Positions 1-8,418 are shown, counted from the stretch's first letter. The stretch is 64,000 nucleotides of DNA from CAZTZL01 sp964537715 (GCA_964537715.1 CAZIAH010000001.1:62001-126000); one strand, 5' to 3'. The notes: generated by a model not told the origin, from the sequence alone. Numbers and translations are program-made.

Positions 1-558
1 GGTTTCTTCATTTTTTTCTTCTGCCTTCTCTTCGGTTTCCTCTATTGTCACTGCTTCTGTATTATCATCCGATTTGGCAGTTGGTTCAACAGATTCCTCC
101 TCTACTGTTTCGTCCACTTCCTCGGTCTTCTCCTGAGATTTTTCCTCCTTTTCATCCTCTAATTTTCCACCCTCTTCCAGTTTAACGAGCTGTTTCAATA
201 TATCTTTTATATCGGTTTTAGCCGGATCGGTAATCAAATCGTTAAGCGTATCCACAGCCCTATGCATAATATCGAAAAGCTGCGGCGACAATTCCATATG
301 CTGTTGTTTCACTTTCGCAAATATACTTTCAAGAACCTGGCAAAGAGATTCGATATCGCTTAAATTGACTGCCCTGGCCGCTCCTTTCAAACTGTGTGCT
401 TCGCGATAGACGGTTTCAACAATTCCGGACTTTTCTTTTTGATCCGTACTTTTTTCAAGATCAAGCAAGCCGGAAGACATATTTTTAATATGTTCTTCCG
501 CTTCTATCTTAAACATCGATAAAAGTTCTCGATAGAAATCGTCTTCTTTCAACTGCAT
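1..558 (-). CDS. cheA: CheA-type histidine kinase, N-terminal part (cut by window edge)
   Basis: The first 186 codons are visible and the frame is still open at base 1, so the gene continues outside the window. Residues 1-115 form an HPt domain with the phosphorylatable histidine in AHSLKGAAR (His55). After it comes a very acidic, low-complexity linker rich in Glu and Lys (about residues 125-186), as often separates P1 from the rest of CheA. The ATG at 558 has GGAG five bases upstream. It is the last visible gene of the chemosensory operon, 45 bases after a stand-alone HPt gene with a closely similar domain. Kinase, CheW-like and receiver domains are expected off-window but not seen; a multi-HPt protein is the alternative. 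Confidence 0.8.
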   Translation of the reverse strand, partial: MQLKEDDFYRELLSMFKIEAEEHIKNMSSGLLDLEKSTDQKEKSGIVETVYREAHSLKGAARAVNLSDIESLCQVLESIFAKVKQQHMELSPQLFDIMHRAVDTLNDLITDPAKTDIKDILKQLVKLEEGGKLEDEKEEKSQEKTEEVDETVEEESVEPTAKSDDNTEAVTIEETEEKAEEKNEET

Positions 559-603
559 CTTTTCTCCAAAATTATCGATGGGACGCACTTCATATTGAGA
601 ATT

Positions 604-1032
604 TTATTCACTCATTACTGAAAGCTGTTTATTCATTTCATCCATGAGACGAACAAGTCCGCTTTTATCTTCTGCCACCTGCCCTTCTTCATTAATCGAT
701 AACAGGATTTTACCCAGTTGATCGACAGCCTGTTGCATCAACACAAGAATCTCGGAAGCCGGCGCGATCCTTTTCCTTTTATACACACTGAAGATGCTTT
801 CCATCGCCTGACAAACGGGTTCTATATCCGAAAGACCGATGGTGCGTGCCGCACCCTTCAAACTGTGGGCAGCCCGGTGCACTCGCTCAAGAATATCATC
901 AAGGACAGTTCCATCAGGCGAATTGTTTTCGATCTCATCCAGGCCCTTCTTCATCATTTGGATATGTTCTTCGGATTCGATCTTGAATACCGAGATCAAC
1001 TCCTTAAAGAAATCGCTATCTGATTGAGTCAT
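604..1032 (-). CDS. Stand-alone HPt (histidine phosphotransfer) protein
   Basis: A 142-residue protein that is a single HPt four-helix domain with its phospho-acceptor in AHSLKGAAR (His56). It should relay phosphate between a histidine kinase and receiver proteins in the cytoplasm. It is clearly paralogous to the N terminus of the CheA gene just downstream: both share FKIE.EEHI near residue 17 and the pattern LSDIE..CQ..ESIF after the histidine, so a domain duplication is likely. The ATG at 1032 has GGAG seven bases upstream. It sits between the receptor gene and cheA in one direction. No catalytic or receiver domain is attached. Confidence 0.85.
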   Translation of the reverse strand: MTQSDSDFFKELISVFKIESEEHIQMMKKGLDEIENNSPDGTVLDDILERVHRAAHSLKGAARTIGLSDIEPVCQAMESIFSVYKRKRIAPASEILVLMQQAVDQLGKILLSINEEGQVAEDKSGLVRLMDEMNKQLSVMSE

Positions 1033-1113
1033 TTTAATTCTCCAAATTATATTTTTTAATTATCTTCTTCCTGATAATTTCAACCTGACATCAATACTAC
1101 TGACAAGATTGAC

Positions 1114-2721
1114 TTATACCTTGTATTGTTCGACAATATTTTTCAATTTCTGACCCAATTCCCCAAGGTCGCGGGCAGATGTTTCGACCTGTTTCGTTGC
1201 CGCGACATTTTGTGTACTGGCTTGTTTGATACTCTCCATGGCCGATACCATCTGATCCATGCCGACAAGCTGTTCCTGACTGGAAACCGCGATCTGAGTG
1301 GTTGCCTGTGCCGCTTCCGCAACACTATTTGCCAACCGCTGAATGGATTCACCGGCTTCCATGGATTGTTTAACCCCAGCTTCGACGGCCTTGCTTCCCT
1401 GTTCGGTCGTCATCACCGAACCGCTCGTTGCTTTCTGAATATCATCCAAAATATTTCTGACCCTGGATGTGGCCTGTCGGGATTGTTCTGCCAGATTTTT
1501 TACCTCCTGGGCCACCACGGCAAATCCCTTGCCCTGTTCACCGGCCTTGGCCGCTTCAATCGAAGCATTCACTGCCAACAGGTTGGATTGTTCGGCCACA
1601 TCTTCCACAGTTGCGATGATGCCGCCGATGGCCTGCCCGTGTTCGCTGAGTTTCATGATACTTTCGGCAATGGATTCCATCTGAGACTGAATTCTGTGCA
1701 TTCCGTTAATTGTTTCCGTAACTGCCTTCTCTCCGGTCTGTGAAGTCTGAACCGCTTTTTGTGCGCTTTCGGAAACATGTTTTGCCTTTCGGTTTGAATC
1801 CTGAGCCGTCTGCCGGACTTCCTCAACAGTTGCACTGGTTTGATTGGCCGCAGTTGCCGTTTGTGTTGCACCGGCTGCAATCTGTGTGACAGAAGCCGAA
1901 ATTTCACTGGCGGCAGATGCAAGCGCATTGGCCCCTTCTTTGATTTGAATCGTCAAACCTCTGAGATTTTTTACCATTTTCTGGAATGTTCTCAGCAATG
2001 TGCCTGCCTCATCCTCAGAATCAGTATCAGAAACTTCGACAGTGAGATCACCATTCGCTACCTGTCCAGCAATGTGGATTGCCGAATTCAAGGGACCAGA
2101 AATTGATGCAACAATCAAATAGGTCAGCACACAAAGCAGAAGAACAAAAATGAGAATAGTTACGATACTGGTGATCATCATCATTTTGTTATTTTGTCTT
2201 GCAATGGAAAGTCCGGAAGACATACTGTTTTTGTTGCGGGTAATATTCTGATCCAACTTGTCCCGAATCACATTTCCCATCTCTCTCATCGTATCTGCGT
2301 CGTGTAATACCTGTTCGTCCGAAATGCCTTGAATCATACTCTGGGAAACCTTTTTTGAAAAGGTATAATATTCCTTGAAATCCCGTATCAACACATCCAG
2401 TTCGTCCGTATGAAAAACAAAATTGTTTTTTTCATCTTCGATTCGAGCGAGAAACCGGTTTCGATAATCTTCCGTCTCAAGCAATTTCTCTTCATCCTGC
2501 GAGACCACTGCATCCTGCATTGTCCGCTGGATATACTCCAGAAATTCGACCAGATCACGGTTTAATTCCCACGCCGGTGCATAACCATTGACAATCTGGC
2601 CGATGACTTTTTCATTCCTCATCGTATAGGATCTGGTGATAACCAGACTGAGCACAAAAGCCAGTATTGCAAGAGCGGGAATCAGAAAAATCTTATACTG
2701 AAATTTCAATTTTCTTAACAT
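1114..2721 (-). CDS. Methyl-accepting chemotaxis receptor
   Basis: A 535-residue transmembrane receptor. An N-terminal membrane segment (about residues 8-27) is followed by a helical periplasmic sensor region of about 150 residues resembling a 4HB-type module, a second membrane segment (about 180-205), a HAMP domain, and a long coiled-coil signalling domain. The hairpin tip carries the conserved NLLAVNASIEAAKAGEQGKG core that binds CheA and CheW. ATG at 2721 is preferred over an upstream TTG (2733) because GGAG lies six bases before it. It lies downstream of the PstS-like gene and upstream of HPt and cheA, so it is the dedicated receptor of this array. Confidence 0.92.
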   Translation of the reverse strand: MLRKLKFQYKIFLIPALAILAFVLSLVITRSYTMRNEKVIGQIVNGYAPAWELNRDLVEFLEYIQRTMQDAVVSQDEEKLLETEDYRNRFLARIEDEKNNFVFHTDELDVLIRDFKEYYTFSKKVSQSMIQGISDEQVLHDADTMREMGNVIRDKLDQNITRNKNSMSSGLSIARQNNKMMMITSIVTILIFVLLLCVLTYLIVASISGPLNSAIHIAGQVANGDLTVEVSDTDSEDEAGTLLRTFQKMVKNLRGLTIQIKEGANALASAASEISASVTQIAAGATQTATAANQTSATVEEVRQTAQDSNRKAKHVSESAQKAVQTSQTGEKAVTETINGMHRIQSQMESIAESIMKLSEHGQAIGGIIATVEDVAEQSNLLAVNASIEAAKAGEQGKGFAVVAQEVKNLAEQSRQATSRVRNILDDIQKATSGSVMTTEQGSKAVEAGVKQSMEAGESIQRLANSVAEAAQATTQIAVSSQEQLVGMDQMVSAMESIKQASTQNVAATKQVETSARDLGELGQKLKNIVEQYKV

Positions 2722-2765
2722 GACGGACTCCAATCATTACTGTGTTATAAAAACGGTTCAATCGC

Positions 2766-3209
2766 CTATTCTGTAATTGAAACGATTTTAATTCGACTCT
2801 GATTGATAGATGTACCTGAAGACAGATAACCGATTGCACCGGGATCCGATTTTACAAATGACATGACATCTTTTTCGAAATCAAGCTGCGGAGGAGGAAC
2901 ACTTTTACCCGAGAAAATCTGCATTCGCCAATAGGCTTTGACCTTGGATACCGGTCGTTGATGAACTTCATTCGAAAATTGCTTTCGCACCGGAGAATCG
3001 TACACCAGGTCAACCGGATGAATTTCATCTCCGTTTTTCCAGCTTGTTATCTTTTTTAAGAAGATTTTTGAAAGATCCACACGTGATATTTTGGACACAG
3101 GATTTGATGAATTTACAATGATTTTATAATTGCTGCTCAGTTGTGCATCACTGACTATAAAAACTAATAAGACAACAATTGATACCAGTAGATAAGAATA
3201 CTTTTTCAT
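2766..3209 (-). CDS. PstS-like periplasmic phosphate-binding-type protein
   Basis: A 147-residue exported protein with an N-terminal signal peptide (about residues 1-22). The rest resembles one lobe of PstS-type substrate-binding proteins: a segment with LSKIFLKKITSWKNG, then PVDLVYDSPVR and a C-terminal DPGAIGYL stretch typical of this superfamily. It is much shorter than full PstS (about 300 residues) and no ABC permease or ATPase gene is near. It lies between a cheW and the receptor gene, so it may be a periplasmic ligand-presenting partner of that receptor; this is inferred from position only. Confidence 0.65.
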   Translation of the reverse strand: MKKYSYLLVSIVVLLVFIVSDAQLSSNYKIIVNSSNPVSKISRVDLSKIFLKKITSWKNGDEIHPVDLVYDSPVRKQFSNEVHQRPVSKVKAYWRMQIFSGKSVPPPQLDFEKDVMSFVKSDPGAIGYLSSGTSINQSRIKIVSITE

Positions 3210-3266
3210 GATTCACCCTTCGTTTTTTTTGACAATATTGTTCAATTTTATATGACTCTCTTTTCA

Positions 3267-3797
3267 CTAAATTTCTACTTCATTGCTGACAACCAATTTT
3301 GAATCGGATAGCAGTTTCACAATATCCAGAATAACGATTCCGTCTCGTGTGATTCCTTTTAAATACTTGGAACGAATTTCTGTCAATGTGGGAAGAGAAG
3401 ATTGAATTTCGCTTAAGGCGATATTGTGCACACCCAATATAAGATCCGCCAAAATACCCACTTCCATGTCGTTATATTCGGCAATAATCACCCGGTTCAA
3501 ATCCGTCAATCCTTTCTCCGGCAGACCGAAAAATTTTTTAATATCGATAATTGAAATAATTTGTCCCCTGACATTAATAATTCCCATCACAAAATTCGGA
3601 GTTCCCGGCATAGGTGCAAATTCCTTCATCGGATAAACTTCCCGGACAAAACAGGATTCAACACCATACTTTTCATAAGCGAGAACAAATTCAATGATTT
3701 CAATTTGATTCCCGATTTCGCCGTTTTCCTTCAATTCCTCAGAAAGTTCCCTGGCCCGATTTTTCAGAATTTTCAGTTTTTTATCATTTTTACTCAA
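3267..3797 (-). CDS. cheW: CheW-type coupling protein (first of two)
   Basis: A 176-residue cytoplasmic adaptor with one CheW domain (about residues 30-170), including the conserved MGIINVRGQIISIIDIKKF strand pair. It should link the receptor to CheA. A roughly 28-residue basic, coiled N-terminal extension precedes the domain. The start is TTG at 3797, backed by GAGG eight bases upstream. A second, divergent CheW is encoded upstream in the operon, as in Frz-like systems with two adaptors. Confidence 0.9.
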   Translation of the reverse strand: MSKNDKKLKILKNRARELSEELKENGEIGNQIEIIEFVLAYEKYGVESCFVREVYPMKEFAPMPGTPNFVMGIINVRGQIISIIDIKKFFGLPEKGLTDLNRVIIAEYNDMEVGILADLILGVHNIALSEIQSSLPTLTEIRSKYLKGITRDGIVILDIVKLLSDSKLVVSNEVEI

Positions 3798-3860
3798 ACC
3801 ATCATCCTCTTTAATATTTTTATCCGAATTCTGTCGATAGACGGATCAAATCATTCTCTA

Positions 3861-4091
3861 TCATGCATTCAACTCTCCGTTCATAGAAAGCTGAATAAGC
3901 TCCATCAATCTCCCCGCATTCATTCCTTCAGATTCTGGCAGTATTTCTTCTCGGTCATGGGTTTTCAAAATGGACAGTGCATTTTCAAAATATTTTTTTG
4001 ACTCCTGAAGATTCCCCTGTTTACGCGTCAAATTGCCCAACATAAAATGCGCCAGCACAAAATTGGGATCTAAATACAAAGCCCGTTTCAA
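3861..4091 (-). pseudogene. C-terminal TPR end of CheR, cut off by an in-frame stop
   Basis: About 76 codons in the same frame as cheR and directly after its TAA at 4092-4094. They encode the last TPR unit and tail normally found at the end of TPR-containing CheR proteins, with LYLDPNFVLAHFMLGNL and ILPESEGMNAGRL. The reading frame, spacing and protein similarity run through the stop with only that codon out of place. The first possible start here is a TTG directly after the stop, with no good ribosome site. It is therefore read as the severed end of one gene rather than an independent one, although reinitiation, readthrough or a base-call error cannot be excluded. Confidence 0.75.
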
Positions 4092-5399
4092 TTACCCCAA
4101 TGCTTTTTCAATATACCCCTGCTCTTCCAGAATGGCCGCGCGAAGATGATAAAATTGAGGATTCAATTTATCCAAAACGATTGCCTTTTCACACCAGACC
4201 AGAGCCTCATTCAATTTTCCCTGATTCGCACAGGCTTTCGCCAGATATTTGATGACTGTGGGGTTCTTCTCGTAGTCTCCGATATTCTCTTCAATTTTCT
4301 GAATGGTCCCTTTGTAATCCCCGGATTTATATAAAATTTCGATGGCTTCTATTGGCGTCAAAGACTGATCTTCTTCTTCGACTACGTCCCACTTCTTCTT
4401 TTCCTCTTCCGTGACCTTGACTTCCGTTTCCAATTCAGGATTCGGGATAAAATGAATGTCCGAATCCAAAAATCTGATCGGATTGGTTTTATCTTCAGAA
4501 AAAACATTTGGAATATAATTTTCGATACGTGGACTCTTTTTCATTTCTTTGTTGATTTTTTTATACAAAATCGCACCTGGGAAATTGACGGTGATAAACT
4601 GGGGAAAATAGAACTGGGATGTTTCACTCGAACCTACGATGAGCCACCGGTCATCTAACAGTGCATCATGAAGCTTAGCGACAATCTTTTTTACAATGTC
4701 AGGTGAAAAATACATCATTACATTCCGACAGAAAATGACATCCATCGCATTGGTATCACTAAAAATGGATGGATACATATCTTCAACCAAATTCAGATAG
4801 GAAAATTTTACCATCCGTTTGATGCTTGGCAGAATTTCAAAATTTCCGTCAGCCAATTTCCGAAAATAGGTGTCTTTTATCCAGTATGGCGTTCCTCTAA
4901 AAGACCATTCACGATAAATCCCCTCTGCCGCTTTTTGTAAAAACAGAGGATTGATATCAGTCGCCAGTATTGTAATATTCCAATCCTTAATGTCCGGAAT
5001 CATTCGAGTAAGCAAGATTGCCAGCGTATAAGGTTCTTCACCTGTGCAGCAACCCGCACTCCAAAGCCGCAAGCGCTTCCCGTTCTGTCTCTGCTCCTTG
5101 ATCATTTCTGGAAGTACATACTGCTCCATCGCTTCGATTATTTTTGTTTCTCGGAAAAAATAAGTTTCCCCGACCGTAAGGTGACATGCCAGAATCTCAA
5201 CTTGATTTTTCTTTAACGGCGAAGAAATTAACCAATGAATACATTCCTCGACATCATCAAAACCGAATTCACGTGCTGCGGAGCAGATTCCCCTGAGAAG
5301 ATCGAGCCATCTGTTCTTTGGGAAATAGATGCCCATTTGCTGATTGATAAAACGGCTGAACTTGGACAGAAGAGCATTCGGAATTCTTTTGTTCATCAT
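4092..5399 (-). CDS. cheR: CheR chemoreceptor methyltransferase with TPR extension (prematurely stopped)
   Basis: A 435-residue SAM-dependent methyltransferase that methylates glutamates of chemoreceptors. The N-terminal helical domain (about 1-80) precedes the catalytic domain with the SAM-binding WSAGCCTGEEPYTLA motif, ATDINP and FCRNVMMYF. From about residue 350 the protein turns into TPR repeats. An in-frame TAA at 4092-4094 ends it after EKALG, although the TPR sequence continues for another 76 codons. The catalytic domain is intact, so methylation may survive. ATG at 5399 directly abuts the cheW stop, implying translational coupling. TPR-bearing CheR is typical of Frz- or pilus-type chemosensory systems. 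Confidence 0.9.
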   Translation of the reverse strand: MMNKRIPNALLSKFSRFINQQMGIYFPKNRWLDLLRGICSAAREFGFDDVEECIHWLISSPLKKNQVEILACHLTVGETYFFRETKIIEAMEQYVLPEMIKEQRQNGKRLRLWSAGCCTGEEPYTLAILLTRMIPDIKDWNITILATDINPLFLQKAAEGIYREWSFRGTPYWIKDTYFRKLADGNFEILPSIKRMVKFSYLNLVEDMYPSIFSDTNAMDVIFCRNVMMYFSPDIVKKIVAKLHDALLDDRWLIVGSSETSQFYFPQFITVNFPGAILYKKINKEMKKSPRIENYIPNVFSEDKTNPIRFLDSDIHFIPNPELETEVKVTEEEKKKWDVVEEEDQSLTPIEAIEILYKSGDYKGTIQKIEENIGDYEKNPTVIKYLAKACANQGKLNEALVWCEKAIVLDKLNPQFYHLRAAILEEQGYIEKALG

Positions 5400-5954
5400 T
5401 TAGCTCGATTTCGGCTTCTTATCGGTTTTTTTCTTTTTTTTAGATCGCTTCGGCTTCGATTGACGTTTGGAAGTTCCTTCTGTTCTTAGCAATTGATCAC
5501 TATCCTTAATCATATGACTGATCATATCCGACTCCTTGTCGGATAAAAATTTATCAAGATCATGAATCAATATCATTCCTTCTGCTGACTTAACCACGCC
5601 CTCGATATATTCAATATCGGTCAAGATATTCGTCTGACCAATCATATCCTTTTCAGAGCATTCGATAATATCCAAAACCGCATCCACCAAAATCGCTACA
5701 TTGAGATGATTGGCACGGCAAACAATAAAATGATCCTTCAAGTTGATATCACGCTCAGGAAATCGAAATCGTCTGCGTATATTGACAACAGGAACAATGC
5801 GTCCCTGTACATTGATAACTCCCATCACAATATCAGGCGCTTTGGGCAGGGGAATGATTTCAGCGGCCTGTGCAATTTTTTCGACTGCCCCAAGATGCAG
5901 GGCAAATTTTTGATCGTTTAGAGTAAAAACAACAAAAGACAGGACTTTATTCAT
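5400..5954 (-). CDS. cheW: CheW-type coupling protein with basic C-terminal tail
   Basis: A 184-residue adaptor with a CheW domain (about residues 5-145; MGVINVQGRIVPVVNIRRRF is the family strand pair). The last 25 residues are a lysine/arginine-rich tail, unusual for CheW and perhaps able to touch nucleic acid or acidic surfaces such as the acidic CheA linker (speculative). It is the second gene of the chemosensory operon and its stop codon abuts the cheR start. It differs from the other CheW in this cluster, so the two probably have separate roles. Confidence 0.9.
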   Translation of the reverse strand: MNKVLSFVVFTLNDQKFALHLGAVEKIAQAAEIIPLPKAPDIVMGVINVQGRIVPVVNIRRRFRFPERDINLKDHFIVCRANHLNVAILVDAVLDIIECSEKDMIGQTNILTDIEYIEGVVKSAEGMILIHDLDKFLSDKESDMISHMIKDSDQLLRTEGTSKRQSKPKRSKKKKKTDKKPKSS

Positions 5955-6042
5955 ACAATTACACCATTAAAATAGTTATACCAAATTCATGGAACAACTT
6001 CAGTTTGATTCATCAAACAGATTGACATTCCACGTACATTCG

Positions 6043-6420
6043 CTATACTTTTTCCGAAGTCGATAAAATTTCTTTGACCACATGAATGACCTGGTGAACA
6101 TCGAATGGTTTTGTGATATAAACCTCGGCTCTGGCTTCCTGTGCCAGTTCAATCTCTTTGTCTGCGTCTTTTGCCGTCAGAAAGATAATAGGCACTTCGG
6201 CAAGCGGCTTATAAAACTTGATCAATCTAGCTGCTGTGATGCCGTCCATTCTAGGCATAACAACGTCCAGAATGATCACATCCGGTTGCGTCTTTTTCGC
6301 GATTTCAACCCCTTGCAATCCATCTTCTGCAACGACAATCTCAAATCCCTCTCTTTCCAGGAATTTGGAAAGCAGCATACGGATGCCACCATCATCATCC
6401 ACAATCAATATTTTTGACAA
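6043..6420 (-). CDS. Single-domain response regulator (CheY-like)
   Basis: A 125-residue receiver domain without an output domain. The acidic pocket is in KILIVDDD, the phospho-acceptor Asp in VIILDVVMPRMDG, and the conserved Thr and Lys in IIFLTAKD and YITKPF. The preferred start is the TTG at 6420, giving MSKILIVDDD, because GGAGG sits eight bases upstream; a GTG at 6435 would place that GGAGG inside the coding region. It is the first gene of the chemosensory operon and is the likely CheY-type output protein. Confidence 0.9.
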   Translation of the reverse strand: MSKILIVDDDGGIRMLLSKFLEREGFEIVVAEDGLQGVEIAKKTQPDVIILDVVMPRMDGITAARLIKFYKPLAEVPIIFLTAKDADKEIELAQEARAEVYITKPFDVHQVIHVVKEILSTSEKV

Positions 6421-6547
6421 TATTTTGTCCTCCACCTAATCAGCGTAAATTCAACGGCTTTCAATATGAATCTTCATCGCTATCAGCAATTTCAAAAGGA
6501 AAAATATTCCTATATGAAATAGTTAAATTTATACCCATATCACTTTC

Positions 6548-6563
6548 TACAAAAGCTATGCCA
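6548..6563 (-). promoter_or_regulatory. Sigma-54-like -24/-12 element upstream of chemosensory operon
   Basis: Minus-strand TGGCATAGCTTTTGTA matches the sigma-54 consensus TGGCAYRNNNNTTGCW at all but one fixed position (GT instead of GC at -12), with correct -24/-12 spacing. It lies about 125 bases upstream of the receiver-gene start. Similar elements occur upstream of the pilus operon and the barrel/CpoB gene. Found by eye only. Confidence 0.4.
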
Positions 6564-6590
6564 TTCCGTTTAATTTCAATGATTTCAAAG

Positions 6591-6625
6591 AAAAAGCCCC
6601 GAGACAGCCAATCTCGGGGCTTTTT
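6591..6625 (-). terminator. Rho-independent terminator after the transglutaminase gene
   Basis: The arms AAAAAGCCCCGAGA and TCTCGGGGCTTTTT pair perfectly around a 7-base loop, and a T-run ends the hairpin on either strand. It lies 23 bases past the stop of the minus-strand transglutaminase gene and upstream of the chemosensory operon promoter, insulating the two. Confidence 0.9.
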
Positions 6626-6648
6626 GCAAATGAAATTTAGTTTACAAT

Positions 6649-8250
6649 CTATTTTTCAATAATCGGATTCCACTCTCCCAATTTTTCTATTTTTAATTTG
6701 ACCGGCCCATCCGCTTTCCATGTTTCGGATGAATTGTACTCCCAACCCAAAAAAGTAGACCCGCCTCCTCCGATAGTCGTGATTAAAAAGCGGTTTTCCA
6801 GATGCCCAAAACACATGGCCTGGTCTCTCGGCCAATCCTTGTCTCCCCCGCTCGGATCCACCGGAATCCAGCCGTAGCGGGGAAGAAAGACTTCAACCCA
6901 TCTGTGAAAAACATAATCGAGACTGGCATCGTCTCCGCGAACGACGACGGAACCGGCGTACCGCGCGGGCAACCCTGCCGCTCTACACATGGCAATGTAG
7001 ACGAAAGTATATTCCGAGCAGGACCCGGAACCCCGTCTCAGCACGGTAGGAGCCACATTCCAGCCTCCCGCCAGCTCATAGTGCATGGTCTCGTGAATGT
7101 AATTGTAAATGGAACGAGCGATCCAGTAGGGATTTTCCGTTTGCTCCACTGCTTCTCTGACTGCATTCTGAATCACCGGATCATTGATCCAGTATTTGTC
7201 TCCATCTTTCAAATAGGCCTTGCGGATATCGTTCGGGATCTCTTTCAAACTGCCCACTTTTTCCGGGAAAATGTGGTACATGATTTCATATACTTTGGCA
7301 TGTATCACAATTTCGGGAAACAGCGATTCTCCCGCTTTGAGTGTGTCTGCGGAAAAAACAGCGAACGGCTGGTTCCATTGATCAGCATCGAACCGCGCGG
7401 GTGGAATGGAATAACGAATGTCCAGAATGTCCTGGCTGTTTAAATTTTGAGGTATTGCAAACTGAATCGCCACCTCTTTCAGCACGCCCGGCCCGTAATT
7501 GACAATTTCATGGGAATACGTAATTTCCGCATCGCGTTCGTTCCATCTTGAAAAAGGCGGATCATCGAATATTTTGATCTGATAGATCCGATCATTCTGG
7601 TAATCCACATTCCAGAGCGTGTTTTCTCCCCAGGCAAGGCCTCTCGGATAAGGGCCCGGAGAAGCAAGTACCATTACCACGCTGCCGGTTCGAAAATCGA
7701 CACGATAGATCTCATCTTTTTTCCGGTCGGCGATCCAGAGATAACCGTTTCCCCAGGCCAGTCCCTGGGGATTGTCCGCCGGGGATTTGAATGAGTGAAT
7801 CGTCGTACCATCTTCCGGGCTGATTTGATAAATTCGATCCTCGCGGCTGTCCGACATCCATAAAAAAGTTCCATCCCAGGCGAGTCCTTCGGGCTGCATA
7901 GTCGGTGCATAGATCATCTTCACAGTCGTTCCGGTTTCGGGACAAATCCGATAGATCGATCCCGAATTCATCCCTTCAAGATCGACATCGACCGCCCAAA
8001 GCATTTTTCCGTCCCAGGCAAGATCGGTGATAAAATATCCGGGAGAAGAAAATTTCTTGAGAAGTTTCCCTGTCCCCGGATCGATTTGATAGAGGGAATC
8101 GGTCTTTCGATCCGCAAGCCAGAGCGTGGAATTGGCAAACGTCAGTCCAGTCGGGCAGGGTCCCTGTGTTGAAAAGTGTTTGATCACATCCCCGGAAGAT
8201 CCCCATAGATACGTCGAGGCAAGCATCATCACAACGATAATCTTTCTCAT
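6649..8250 (-). CDS. Secreted beta-propeller protein with transglutaminase-like domain
   Basis: A 533-residue exported protein with a signal peptide (about residues 1-18). Residues 25-225 hold five or more repeats of about 43 residues with patterns such as GLAWDGTFLWMSD and DRIYQI, a propeller built from NHL/SMP-30-like blades. After a linker comes a transglutaminase-like cysteine-protease fold (about 350-490) with catalytic Cys in GSGSCSEY, His in FHRWVEVF and Asp in PVDPSGGD, all intact. It could act as a peptidase or cross-linker at the cell surface; the substrate cannot be told. ATG at 8250 has AGGAG upstream. It appears to be a single-gene unit with its own terminator. Confidence 0.85.
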   Translation of the reverse strand: MRKIIVVMMLASTYLWGSSGDVIKHFSTQGPCPTGLTFANSTLWLADRKTDSLYQIDPGTGKLLKKFSSPGYFITDLAWDGKMLWAVDVDLEGMNSGSIYRICPETGTTVKMIYAPTMQPEGLAWDGTFLWMSDSREDRIYQISPEDGTTIHSFKSPADNPQGLAWGNGYLWIADRKKDEIYRVDFRTGSVVMVLASPGPYPRGLAWGENTLWNVDYQNDRIYQIKIFDDPPFSRWNERDAEITYSHEIVNYGPGVLKEVAIQFAIPQNLNSQDILDIRYSIPPARFDADQWNQPFAVFSADTLKAGESLFPEIVIHAKVYEIMYHIFPEKVGSLKEIPNDIRKAYLKDGDKYWINDPVIQNAVREAVEQTENPYWIARSIYNYIHETMHYELAGGWNVAPTVLRRGSGSCSEYTFVYIAMCRAAGLPARYAGSVVVRGDDASLDYVFHRWVEVFLPRYGWIPVDPSGGDKDWPRDQAMCFGHLENRFLITTIGGGGSTFLGWEYNSSETWKADGPVKLKIEKLGEWNPIIEK

Positions 8251-8330
8251 TGCTATCTCCTAACACTTAATGAAACTAAGCCTTTCAAATTTCTATTTAC
8301 AGAACAACAATTTCAAATATCAAAAATCCT

Positions 8331-8390
8331 CCGCCAAAGATGGATCCGCCTAAGGCGGAAAATGACAAACCTGCCGGCCGGCGGACAGGT
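8331..8390. repeat. GC-rich palindromic element (REP-like)
   Basis: Within an AT-rich gap lie two GC-rich palindromes: TCCGCCTAAGGCGGA (8345-8359) and an imperfect one from ACCTG (8369) to CAGGT (8390) with a CCGGCCGG core. CCGCC at 8331 can pair with the same GGCGG words. On the minus strand the second hairpin follows the redox operon by about 29 bases and runs into TTTGTCATTTT, so it may also act as a weak terminator. Whether it recurs in the genome cannot be seen here. Confidence 0.55.
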
Positions 8391-8418
8391 AAATTCCCAA
8401 TCCCAAAATTCAAAAGAT

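Noticed and set aside
1126..1743. 205-codon plus-strand frame opposite the receptor gene
   Set aside because: It is the antisense shadow of the MCP signalling domain, with no signal, domain or ribosome site of its own.
3229..3246. Near-palindrome TTGACAATATTGTTCAA upstream of the PstS-like gene as an operator
   Set aside because: AT-rich, inside an operon without a matching promoter, and similar words appear by chance nearby.
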